A DNA stretch of 64,000 bases from Monoplex corrugatus. Taxonomy: Eukaryota; Mollusca; Gastropoda; Littorinimorpha; Ranellidae. Shown here piece by piece: positions 34,243-47,417 of this stretch (its first letter is position 1; each line of letters begins with the position of its first letter). The stretch lies in the NCBI GenBank assembly GCA_030674185.1, contig JAPXFY010000022.1:36211540-36275539 (forward strand), written 5' to 3'. The position numbers and the translations under genes are program-made. A model generated the notes under the pieces. That model saw only the letters and a list, made by a program, of their open reading frames with translations. It searched no databases and was not told the DNA's origin.

Positions 34243-34269
34243 AAAAAAAAAAAAAAAAAAAAAAAAAAA

Positions 34270-34421
34270 TAGACAACAGCAGAAGGGCATCCAGGAGTCA
34301 TGACCTGGATGTGGCCCGGCCCCCCGAGAGTGTAAGGAATTCAGGGCCGAAACACTTGTCTAAAGGGGGTTACTTCTCTGAAGACCTTCTGTTGTCTAGC
34401 TCTCCCTAGAGTTTCTTTCTA
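34270..34421 (+). repeat. RLE element terminal repeat R, downstream copy
   Basis: 152 bp, same ends as the upstream copy; directly follows the A-run. Confidence 0.95.
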
Positions 34422-34644
34422 TCTAATATACATACATATTGACAATGAGAACAATGCCCGTCATTATAATATTGAAGGAAAAATTTACACCAAAACTCTT
34501 GAAACGAATGTTAGGAACAAGTTTATTTGAAAAGTTTCAAGTGTTCATCCTACTTTGAACAAAAATTGGACGGAGATATTTATCATGAGAGCACAACATA
34601 AATTCCCTTTCAAACACACATAAACACATACACTGACGTATCAT

Positions 34645-34647
<3 letters not shown>

Positions 34648-34710
<63 letters not shown>

Positions 34711-34819
34711 ATATCAATGATTGTGAAAAGACGTTAAAGAACGAACAAACGAATGAACACACACACACACACATACACACACACACACACACACGCACAC
34801 ACACACACACACACACACT
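34648..34819. repeat. (CA)n microsatellites, two blocks
   Basis: CA tracts at about 34648-34706 and 34757-34818 with non-repeat sequence between. A 45-bp direct duplication (ATCAAATATACATGCACATA) follows at 34827-34935. Confidence 0.93.
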
Positions 34820-35012
34820 CACTGATATCAAATATACATGCACATAACTCAGTAAAATGAATAAACATATTCTATACATACACACTAATATCAAATATAC
34901 ATGCACATAACTCAGTGAAATGAATAAACATATTCCATTTGGAATCTCATCAAACATCTGTGCAACCTTTCAGTAAGAAAAACAATACAATCACCCTTGT
35001 GTATGTCTTCCA

Positions 35013-35018
35013 TTTAAT
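35013..35018 (-). promoter_or_regulatory. Candidate IFT22 polyadenylation signal ATTAAA
   Basis: ATTAAA on the minus strand about 285 bp after the IFT22 stop codon. An AATAAA at 34522-34527 is a more distant alternative. Confidence 0.35.
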
Positions 35019-35300
35019 GTCTCTTCACATTCATGAAGATGACCATGTATGCCTGCTGATTACATGAACAAAACTATTTTTTTTATCTATGAGGGTTTGT
35101 ATTTGTTTCTGCTTTCCTCACAACTCAAACAAATCACATATGCATTTGAGACACCTTTTCACCCACATGCAGGCCTACATTCTAGAAGAAATCCACAATG
35201 TCTTGCTGAATGTGTTCCATGCCAAAAGTTCCAAGCCCTTTGCTCGATATGATCAGAAACAGCTAATCACGAACAGCCCGATTACTAGAAGTCAAGGAGA

Positions 35301-35452
35301 CTACTGGTTCATGATGTTGAGCTCTTCTTTCTCCCTATGTTGGGAGATAGCAGCCACGATCATCTGCAGGAAACGATTGAATGCATTACGCACCGTCTCC
35401 GGATCTTCTTCAATGTTGGTGTTCACTCGAGGCATCTTGGAGAAGCCAACCG
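35301..35452 (-). CDS. IFT22: IFT22 exon 6 (last coding exon)
   Basis: The acceptor TGATTGTTTTAG precedes CGGTTGGC. It encodes [20 protein letters not shown] and ends in EELNIMNQ and TAG at 35301-35303. Confidence 0.93.
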
Positions 35453-35529
35453 CTAAAACAATCAATACACATCACCTAGTTCAAATATTTAAATCAATTG
35501 AAAAATAGTTATCTAAATTACGCATCATA

Positions 35530-35583
<54 letters not shown>

Positions 35584-38500
35584 TTACACAAACAGGGACA
35601 GACAATCACCTGCCATAAACCAGTCACTGTGGTACAGTAGTTAATCAACAGACTACTGACTGGGAGGTGATGGATTCAAACCACCCTTGATCCAAACCAA
35701 TTATTCGGGGATTTGGGGGCCTGACCATCTTCTAGCCCAAGTTTAGCACCTCATTCACTCAAGGCAATATTGGGACATGTACCACACAGTCAAGTCTAAT
35801 TCAAATTTTATGGATGTTAAAAGTTCAAGTTCATATTGCTTATAGCCCAGCCGACTACTAGGGCCATATCAGGGCTAACATCATGTCAAAAAGGACAAAC
35901 AGGTTAAGATAAAAGACAACAGTTAAAAATCATGCTTGCTGTCAACCTTGCAAGTCTAAAATGCAATTAAAGAAAAACTACTCTTGAGAGTGTTGCTTCA
36001 ATTTCAAGACCACCACAGTAGATGTCTGCATCCCTCAGGCCTGATTGACACCGAGATATATTATGACAGCATAATGTAGGCCTACAACCTTTCTTTCTGT
36101 TGTACAGACTCTCTTTGTCGTTTCCACGACTACCCACATGGCAAGTGGGGGTGGTTTTCTGTCAGGGTTTAGTCCCTTAGCCTTGGTCTCTTTCAAGAAA
36201 ATCACAAGGCAGTAGTGCTATTTACCCAAAGCTGGGGATCTGGTTTATGGGCATCAGAGCGTGTCCACACACCGGTGGGTCTGTATGCTGCAAGTCTGGG
36301 GGCCAGATCTTCTCTGAAAAGCCCCAGGACCAGACAACATTACTACAGAAATGATCAAGGTTTTAGATGACTTTGGCACTGAAAAGTAACAGTCCTCCTA
36401 AATGAAATTTATGACACCGGAAAAATACCTAAAGATATGTTAAAATCAATTTTCATTGTACTTCCAAAGAAAGCAGGGGCTAAAAGAATGCAAACTTCAT
36501 TGTAAAATCAGTTTGATGAGTCATGTGACAAACATTCTATTCAGAATAATCATGATGAGAACAATGAACAGAATCAAAACAGAAACAGCAAAAGAACAAT
36601 GTAGAATTGTTGACAGGAGAGGGACTCATCATCATAATCATCAACATGTGCCTTGGCAATCATAGCTCTCCATACAAATCTATCTTTTGTCACTGCAGGT
36701 ACATCTCCCACCCTTTCTGTCTTCATCTTAACTGCAAATCCGTCCAATATTTTCTCCCTGGGTCTACCTGTTGCTCTTTTTCCATCCAGCTTCCCTGTTG
36801 TGACTAGGTGCTCTATTTCTCCTGTGTCATAAAATGTAACTTGTCTTTTCTTCATTAACATTCTTTTTGTGTTTGCCTCTTTCAAGATTATCTCATTTGT
36901 TTTCTTTTGCTGTCCATGAAACTCTTTAACATTCTTCATAGAAACCACATTTCAGCTGCCTAAATCTTGTTCTGACTCTATGTGTTGACTGTCCACACTT
37001 CACATCTGTACAAAAATATCGGTTCTGTATAACACTGAAAAACTCTCTTCCTGATGTTGATTGATAGGCATTTATTGGTAAAAATGCTCTTTACTTTCTT
37101 GAATGCTGTTTTGGCTTGGCCAATTCTGCTGGCTATTTCTAATGTGCATCTGCCATCTGGTGAGAAGACTGTTCCCATATATTTAAACTTATCAACTTGT
37201 CTCGGTGTTGTGCCATTTGCTTTACATGACATGAGGGGATTTCTTGTTTTTTACTGATTACCATGAGACTTCAGTCTTCTTGTTATTCAATTCTAACCTT
37301 TTATTTCTGCTTTCTATTTCTATTATATTCACAAGATTTTGTGGGTCTTTTTTCATTTTCTGCAATTAGAACAATGTCATCTGCATAGTGAAGATTGTTT
37401 ATCATTTCTCCTCCAACCATTACCCCAGGGCAGTTTTCTAGTTTTTTTATGATGTTTTCACTGTAAAGAAACGAAGGATTGATCAGCCTTGTGAAAAAGC
37501 TCAATACTGATGGAAAAGGTCTAAGAATAATATGGAATATTGTATTTGGAACAAATAGCAGCAATTAGTGTAGATAAAGATATAAACTCTTTTCAAAACA
37601 TCAAAAGAGTGATTAGGCAGAGATGTGCTCTGTCATCAGATTTCTTCTCACTTTACATCATGAGAAATGTAGAAGAATGCCCTGGGATAAAAACTGGAGG
37701 AAAAATCATAAGCAGTCTTTGTTATACAGATGACACTGTTCTAATTGCAAAAAATGAAAAAGACTTACAAAATGTGTGAATATAATAGACACACAAAGCA
37801 GAAATAAAGGGCTGCAGCTAAATAGTAAGAAACTGAAGTCATGGTAATCAGGTAAAAAAATAAGAAATCCCACCATGTAAAATACAGCAAATGGCACACA
37901 AATTGATAAATTCATATATCTAGAAACAATCATCTCACCAGACAACAGATGCACATTAAAAATAGCCAGCAAAGTTGGACAAACTAAAACACCATTCCAG
38001 AAAATGAAAAGCGTTCTTACCTACAAATGCCTATCAATCAACATAAGGAAGAACTCAGTGGCATATAAATGAATACTGTTGTAAGGATGCAATGTGTAGA
38101 CAATCAACATGCAAAGTCAGAACAAGACTGAGGCAGCAGAAATATCGTTTCTAACAAGAATGTTAAGAGTTCCATTGGTCCATGGACAACAATGAAAACA
38201 AACAAAACAGTCTTGAAAGAGGAAAACACAAAAAGAACATTACTGAAGAAGATTAGGAAAAGAAAAGCAACATTTATAAGGCATTTTATGAGAAAAGAGA
38301 AATTTAAACACCTAGTCACAACAGGAAAGCTGGAGAGGAAAAGAGCACCATGTAGACTGAGGGAGAAAAATTGGACAGTTTTGCAGAGTGGATGAAAACA
38401 CAAACAGTAGAAGATATACCTGCAGCAACAAAGACAGATTCGTATGGAGGGCCATGATTGCTAACACCATGTGGCATGGAACATGATGATAATGAGTAAA

Positions 38501-41500
38501 AAAGAAGTCACCCACCATGAAACCAGCCAGAGATGAAGAAAGAAACAGCAACAAAACATACCACTATCATACAGCCATTAAAAAAGAACAAGAACAAAAA
38601 AAGAGGCATGGATTCGTTTCATTTATCTGATTGCATGTTCTCCTTTTTTCTTTTCTTTCTCTCTACTTTTTTTTTCAATTAAAAAGCATTTATCATTTTT
38701 ACTGAACCACAAATATCTTGCCTTCAAAGCAAATCTCTTCTAAATAAATTTGTTTGGATCAGTTATTTAAAAATCAGTGAATCAAATTTAGAACTGAAGT
38801 AAAACAAACAAAAACCCAAGATACTAACAGAATTTCAAGGAACCTCATGCTTTGTTGCCAGACACACCAAGCAGTAACAAGATAAGTTGAAAGATCACTT
38901 TGCTAATGGTCAACTTGTTTACTACAGAATCTTTTACTTTTGACTTTCTCATCACCTTACTAGTTTAGAAAACTGTTCCTCACTGACGCCATGCCCAACT
39001 GATATAATTTCCATGGTACAAATTTGACTATTAAGTTACAGGAATGCTTATTCTTCTATGTGAAAAACAGCTGTAATATAAAACTAAAAGATGACAAAGT
39101 CTATCATAAGTTAATTCACTGCAAGGAAATAGCAAGGAAAAAAACTATCAGTACACTGGAGATAATCTATTTACGTTACAACATATCAGCAATTATGTTT
39201 ATATTAACATTCCATATCCAGCCTTGTTTTAAAAAGACAAGCATAAAATTAACCAACTGACCTTCCAAGTCACAAACAAAGCTGCAGTCTGATTAACATA
39301 TCAAGCTAAATAATGTAGTAAGTTGTGTTTCATTCAAAATTTAACACGGGGCAACAATTAATATACACACTGGACTACACTTTGAAATAACAAGTTATGC
39401 TAATTACTATTTCAATGAAAATTATACCTCATTTCCATAAATCAAAATAGACTCCACTGAAAACAGCTCATATAATAATTTATGTGCCATACTCTAAGTA
39501 ACAGCAGCATACATGACTTTAAAAAATAACCAAAATGCAATAAATGAATATGTTAATCAATCAACCAATCAATTAGTCCATCAATATTCACTAACAAACT
39601 CTTTAACAAAAATCTCATGCTCAGCCAGTGCCATAAAATAATTTCATGGATCAGTGCAGGCAGGATCAGATATGGCACTGTCTGAACTGCAGCTGAACAA
39701 ATTCCAATTTCATAAACTAAACCAATAAACACTGTCATGCTTGTTTATCCATTACCTTTCAGCCTTCTGGGCTTAGTGAAAGGAGAGGCTGATAAAATAG
39801 TACATATCTATACAGTTCTGTTCTTAGAATGAATGCAAAACACACACATACAGCAGTCCCAAAGAAATGGTAGTAGCCTACTCTACTTTAAAAAGAAAAT
39901 ATAGCATATAAAATAACAAGAAAGAACGAAGAAATGTATTTCTTGGTGAAATGACCAGTTAATATGGTGAAGTGGTTATTGTAACAGGTTGGGAGGCTGT
40001 GGGCTCAAACATCCATCAGTCCAAAAAATTATCAGGAATTTTTCCACCCCAACCAGAGTTGAGCATGCTATGGGCTCTTTGGGAAGACAGATCACACAGT
40101 CAAGTTTCATCATGGACATGTCACTGACAGTGTTGCTCAAATTTCCTGATCAGTACCACAAGTGTCTGTATCTTTCAGATTTTGTAGAGGCCAAGATGAT
40201 TTACAAAAAGAAGCCCTGTCATGCAGTCTCAATGTAAGATGGAACTCCATAGCTTTATGACTATCATCCCCATTCTCATCAACATATCATTATGAAAAAT
40301 TGTCCTGGATTCTGTGCCCTTTATGCACTGCTCTCATAATGAACTCAGAACCCAAATGAATGATGTGAGGGTGGTGTCTGCACAAAATGGGGAGGCAACA
40401 GAAAAATTGTGAGTAAATCATTTACATAAGTTCTTATTACAATGAAACAACAGCTATTTGTCAGTCAGGCTTACTTTACACAGACATATAGTTTTACAAC
40501 AAAACACAAATAAAAAAACTACAAAATGGCATAAATATCATTGCAGTTTCATAAATGGGAACAGAGTATCATCGTAGTCTTAGAAACAGGAACAAAAGTC
40601 CATTGTAATTTTATAAACAGGAAACGTCTAGATCAAGCATGTTACCATACAGCCATAATCATAATATGAAAAGACACATTACTAACAATATCTTTGGTAC
40701 AGTACTATCGAATATTAAACTAATAAAAACAGTGATCTCTGGATGATAATCCAAATATTTTTGTGACATAACCATTTACTGCGTCTTTCATAAAGGACCT
40801 GCCTTTTTTTCAGTTCAACAAAAGTTTTAATCACTAGAACTTTCACATTAAACAACCACAGATAACAACAGATCTCACAAAATTAATATGATAATCCTAA
40901 CTGAAGACAAAAATACAAATCTCTAATGGCTATCAGTTCACATACTGAATTACCCACAATTATGAGAAGTATAGCAACTTACGTAGCTCTGTTCGCACCA
41001 CCTCAGATGCATTTGGTCTGTGGTGTTCAAAGATAACACATCCGTTGACTTTCATTGACTGTTGCGTGCCGAAAAATTTGTACCTTTAACAACAACACAA
41101 AATAACTACATCTACTGGATAGTTCTGTGTTAGTATGATACAGATGACAGTGGAACTCTAACAAAGTACATGCCTGCTTCTCCACCTCCCTCCCTAACAC
41201 AATCTCTCTCCTCTGTCACAAAACTAATGAGTTTTGTTCATGTATCTTGCCCTTTGAACTCATTCTTGACAGCCACTAAAGAAACTATTATTGTTTTTCT
41301 CCTCCTGGTCTTAAGCACCCTCTGTTGAACAGAAGTTTCCACAACAAAATCACAGAAAAAATATCAAAGTAAATACACACTACTTAGATTGTTGTTTTGT
41401 ACATGAAACAAAGATATGTTTTACAATTTTTTCCTGGAGAATTCAAAAGAACTGGTCACATATTAATGCTAAAATGTGAAAAGTATGTTTGGTTAGGTCA

Positions 41501-44500
41501 CTGGTTGCTCCTGTCATTTCCTGTTTATCCATTCTCTGTCTGAGAATACATGAGATCACAGGCTGCTCATGCCATTTATGCAAAGAAACAGTTTTAGATA
41601 GTTTTGAAAGACCGGATTAGATCAATGGTCATGCCATGCATAATCCAGTGCTAAAGTGTGATATAAATTCCTATTGCTCCCTCATAACTTCCCATTTTCC
41701 TCAGACATTTCAGTTCATCTTTACTAAATAATTTCTACTGGCTGTGAAAATTTCTTTCAACTGCCACAAAAGGTCTAATATTGTGCATCCAAAGGAATTA
41801 TTCATAAACAACAGTCATGTACATGCACACAAACTAAGATACTATGTTCCTGATTAACTACACAGACCGCTTGTGCAAAAAACTGCAGGACAAGTAATAT
41901 CACATCAATGTTTTGTTCGTTACTAATGTACACACACACACACACGCACACACATGCACACACACACACACGCGCGCGCGCGTGCGCGCGTGCGCGCGTG
42001 CACATACACACTCTCTCTCTCTCCCTCAAACTTTGCTTGTTTGTGGAGATATGAAACATCACATCCTAAAATTATGGTCTTGTTATAATCCATTACCCAC
42101 GCAAAATTATGTTCTTGGTTATGATCCATCACCCATGCATGCTTAAAAAGTACAAATAATCATAAAACATTTATCATGCAAACATACAGTTCTTGCACCA
42201 TACACACTGACAAAGGGTCAATGCAGATAATACGACTTTGATAAACAACTTTTTACATGTATACAACTGCTAGTAGGAGTTTGTATACAACAATATAAAA
42301 ATGACAAAGGTGTATCAATCTACTGTATACATGAAGTGATGTGCTAATTTTAGCAAGCCACATATATTGTATCACATAACAGACATTAATGTTTACAAAT
42401 CTCAAACATTTTCAATTAATGGTCACAGATCTCAAACGTTTTCAACTACGAAAGTTCACATTGTTCACAAAACAAAACCAAATAAACTTACAACAGGTAA
42501 TCATGTGCTTCACATGGACAGACTGCTAACATGAGGGAGAAACAAAATTCCAAATCATGCAATCTACAACACGTGTGTCTTAGTCTTGTGCGTCTTGTCC
42601 ATCTCACTTACGCCCATGACTCTTGATTCGCTCAGAGGCAGAGGGGATGTGATGAGCAAAGCATATGCAGCGCTTTTGTTTCAGCTTGGTCAGGGCCAAA
42701 GTGATCTGAATCCTTTACAAGCAATTAGTCAAATCATCATTGTCTTCACATCTGTGCAACTGCCTTCACAGTGTTTGTGTTCTTTCCTTTCTCTCCCCCA
42801 CCCCCTACCCACCCTGCCCCATCACCCTTCTGTACCAACTTGGGTATCATTATCTTTTTCTTTTTCTTTTTGGAGCTTGGTAAACAAATGCACGATCCAT
42901 TTCACTGAAATCAACCATACAGTGGACCGTTTTCCTCAATACAGACTTGGACATAAGATCTAAATTCTAGAATAAAATTTTAGCCAACAACATAGAAACT
43001 AGCCTGCTCATTGACCCTTTCAAACCTGGTAATGTTTAGATTTCTGACAGACTGTAGCTCTGATCTTCTTAACTTCCAACCAACGACTGCATCTTAGGAC
43101 CTCACCTAAGCATAAGGTTCTGCATTGGATCAAGAAATTTTCCAGTTTCAGTTTGCTCAAAACAACATCAACATGACTGGAAAATTCAATAAGTGTCAGA
43201 TGTTGCTTCATTCAGATAATCACGCAGAATTACATGGATGTCACATAAAATCTCTCAATGAGCTGCACATTTTAATGTAATTGTAAACTTACTGACTTCA
43301 AACACAATCTTCCCTGTTGCAAAAATATTTTCATATATGCATGTAGGAAACAATTCACAACACAAAGCAATAATAATAACCGAGTGTAATGAGATGGGTT
43401 TACATCAGGGGCACCAAAGTCAATATTACATGGTAAACAATGATTGTCTAACAAAAAATGCTCAATATCATCAAGAGAAATTAGAACAGGTAACAGATTA
43501 TCACCTTGTCTAACTCCTCTATAACTACCAAAGATATCTGATTTTTTGTTAATAACACAAGATTTAATTTGATTGTACATACTGACAACAACTTTTAAAA
43601 ACTTGCCATCGATACCCTCCTTACAGAGTTTAAACCATTAACCTTGTCTCCAGATGGAATCAAAAGCTTTTTTGTAATCAACAAACAAAGGCACAATACA
43701 ATTTCTTATTTTGTGTACGAAAAATATTGATCGAAGATTGCAAAGCAAAAGCATGATCCAATGTGGAATGTAAATGTCTGAATTCTGCTTGCTTTTCAGA
43801 CAATAGTGCATTATCTTGAAGAAATGCATTTAGTCTCTTATTCAAAATATTTGTGAACAAAATAAATTTATTGCCTTTACTTTTCTGAAGAGGTAGAATC
43901 AAACCAATCACCCATTTTTCAGGACAGTACCCAAATTCAAGACTTTATTAAATAGTTTATAATAAGTTGATGCAAAACAGGGAAGCTACTTTTAATGTAT
44001 TCATTATGTATTTGATTGTTTCCTACAGCCTTTCCGATCTTTAGATTTCTGACTCCATATCCAATTTCTTCTTCTGCGATTTCTTCATATAAAATACCAC
44101 TATCAAAGTTGAACTGGCAATCTTCAGTCATCAAACGGCATACATATATCACTGCTGGCAATGCATCACCAGCGCTGCAAAGTTGCTGACACAGTATTCA
44201 ATGATACAGAAATCTAGCACAGTATACTGACTATTCTTCTATACAAGCAGTGCGCGATGTTGAACAGTTGTACTAGTTTTGAGCACTTGTTCATTGTGGG
44301 ACAAGACTGTATATAATAAGCTTGGCCTTTGGCAAACTCAACCTCATTCATACAAATTTGTTATGTGTGACAAGATTCTTTTCATACTAGACAGTATTTT
44401 ATGACAGAAAGAGGAGAATGGGCAGGGAAAATACATAAGAATGCTATTTTTGGAAATGAAATTTGCAGTAGGCAGGTTCATTATAGGTGGACTCCACTGT

Positions 44501-47341
44501 ATATACATGTAAATATGTGTATATGTAACATATATTTTATATAGATAGATATAGATAGATAGATATACACACATGTATATATGATATATGTAATATGGCA
44601 GTCTAACTGACAAGACTTTTGAATCAGCCCTTGGATCTATTCATCATCATCAGGTGCCCTGCCGCATGGCGTTGGCGATCATGAACTTCCATCTGTCTCT
44701 ATCTCTCATTGCCCCTAGCATCTCCCCCGCCCTCCTCATCCCCAGCCACTCTGCAAGTCCATCCAGCATTTTCTCCCTGGGTCTACCTGGTGCTCTCTTT
44801 CCCTCCAGCTTTCCCGTTGTGACCAGGTGCTCCAAATCCCCCTTCCTCATAAAATGGACTATAAATGTTGCCCGTCTTTTCCTAATCTTCCTTATGAGTG
44901 ATCTACTTGTGTTTGCCTCCATCAAGACTGTCTCGTTTGTTTTCTTTGCTGTCCATGGAACTCTCAACATTCTTCTTAGAAACCACATCTCGGCTGCCTC
45001 AATCTTGTTCTGGCTTTGTCTGTTGACTGTCCATGCCTCACATCTGCACAACAGTATTGGTTCATATAACATTCAAGAACTGTCTTCCTGATGTTAATTG
45101 ATAGGCATTTGTTGGTAAGAATGCTTGTCATCTTCTTGAATGCTGTTTTGGCTTGGCCGATTCTGCCGGCTATTTCTGATGTGCATCTGCCGTCTGATGA
45201 AATGATCGTTCCCAGGTATTTGAAGTTATCAACCTGTGTCAAGGTTGTGCCATTTGCTGTTACTTTGCAGGAGGGGATTTCATGTTTTTTACTGATCACC
45301 ATGACTTCAGTCTTCCTGCTGTTTAGTTCCAGCCCCTTACCTTTGCTTTCTATTTCTAGTGTATTCACAAGGTTTTGTAGGTCCCTTTCATTTTCTGCAA
45401 TTAGCAAAGTGTCATCTGCATATCGAATGTTGTTTATCATTTTCACTCCAACCTTTAATCCATGGTCTTCTTCTAGGTTACTCATGATATTTTCGCTGTA
45501 AAGTGAAAACAGATCTGGTGACAAAACACAACCCTGTCTGACTCCTCTTTTGATGTTTTGGAAAGAGCTTACATTGTTTTCTATTCTCATTGCAGGTGTT
45601 TGTTCCCAGTACATATTTCCGATTATTCATAGATATTTTCCATCAACATTGAGTCTCTCCAGTTGCTTGATCAATTCTTCATGTCTTACCCGATCAAAAG
45701 CCTTGGTGTAGTCAACAAAGCATAAATACAAATCCTTATTCATCTCAATTGACCTCTCTATGATAGTTCTTAGGATGTATATGGCATTAATAGTTCCTTT
45801 CCCTTCCACAAATCCACAATGTTCTTCTGCTATTTCTCTTTTGATTCTATTCCTTGTCCTCATCATGATTATTCTTAACAGGATTTTTGTTACATGACTC
45901 ATCAAACTGATTTTGCGATGGAGTTCGCATTCTATAGCCCCTGTCTTCTTTGGAAGTGCAATGAAAATTGATTTTGACATATCTTTGGGGATTTTTCCAA
46001 AGTCGTAAATTTCATTTATGAGGACTGTTATTTTTTCTATGAATCTATTACCATGGAAAAATGTAAAGAGCATGCTTTCAACACAGTTTGCTCTATATAA
46101 ATGAAATCATCATTACAAATACATCTTAGCCAGAAATGTTTCTTCCACTTGGCGAAACAAGTTCATGGAAGGTTTTGATGTCTTGGGCAACATCTGTACA
46201 CAAGATGCAGGCCATTTATTTTTTTCCTTCATTAGTTACACGTAGAAATACTTGATGTGTTTTCCCCTTATGAAGAATCTCAAAACATACTCACAATCAA
46301 ATGTTACACTATATATTGGCGGATGGATGATGTAAGTATCAAAGCATCAAAAGTGTTGAAAGCAGGAATCTCTCTCACATGAATAAGACAGATTGTAGTT
46401 TAGAATTGTAATTGTAACGGCCATTGCCTTGGAAAAAGGGAACATATTCCACTGAATTTGCCAAAATGGCTTCAGACAGGAATACTCTTTATATTAAACA
46501 AAAATAGTACACTCATTCAAGTCATCTAATTATTCCACATGATATGAGCAGTGTACCTGAGTGATCATTATCTTATTGTTTAGTCTTGGTTTTGTAGGAT
46601 AGTGTGCAATATTTAACTTCGTAGTAATGTACTATAATGATCATTGTGTCGTGGTATTGGTTTTGTAAAATAATTAATAATATTTATCTTGAGTGATCAC
46701 TATATTGTCATTTAGTCTTGGTTCATCAAGTAATGATTTGTATTTTTAGCCTTAGTTTTATAGAATATGTTAACAGCATTAAATCATAATTTAATGACAC
46801 TTTTACAGATCAAGCATTTCAAGTCATTTATGTATTGTCAGTCTCATTATTTTTAACAAGATACTATTGTAGTCTAGTTTAAAAGTAAAAAACACATTTT
46901 TGCAACAAGACAAGAATGTGATCATGGAATGATGTATGACACAGTTTGTTCAATTGAAGTTTGTACGTTTACATTTTGTACAATTGTAATCTGTACATTT
47001 TGAACTTGCTTGCGGGTATGTTTATTTCACGAGTTTTTACTTATGATTATGATGTTCAATTTAATCATTACAGCAATGGTGTGCATCTCTGATTTTTATT
47101 TAGGTTGGATAGACTTGCAGACTGAATGAAGACAGAGAGGGTGGGAGATGTACTTGCAGCAACAAAGGATAGATTCATATGGAGGGCCATGATCATCAAT
47201 GCCATGTGGCAGGGCACATGTTGATGATGATGATACACACACACATATATATATACATATACACATAAATATATGTATGTATATATAAATATATAAAATA
47301 TATATATATGTATGTATATTATATATATATATATATGTATG

Positions 47342-47417
<76 letters not shown>

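Larger units (their letters stand above)
30507..34421 (+). mobile_element. R2-like RLE non-LTR retrotransposon, full-length copy, plus strand
   Basis: The best-preserved copy. R (30507-30658), 5' untranslated region, zinc finger, reverse transcriptase, CCHC knuckle, endonuclease, 3' untranslated region, tRNA-like module (34164-34242), an A-run of nearly 30, and a second R (34270-34421). The only coding break I see is a one-base deletion in the GCCAAAGG region near 33706-33711, which shifts the endonuclease into another frame. No clear target-site duplication flanks the outer ends of R. Confidence 0.93.

Noticed and set aside
30507..34421. LTR retrotransposon or retrovirus
   Set aside because: Terminal repeats are present, but the protein has R2-type finger, RT, CCHC and RLE order with no gag, protease, RNase H or integrase, and the repeats lack TG...CA ends.
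42586..42963. 125-codon frame in IFT22 intron 4
   Set aside because: No domain, no splice context, and composition like the surrounding intron.
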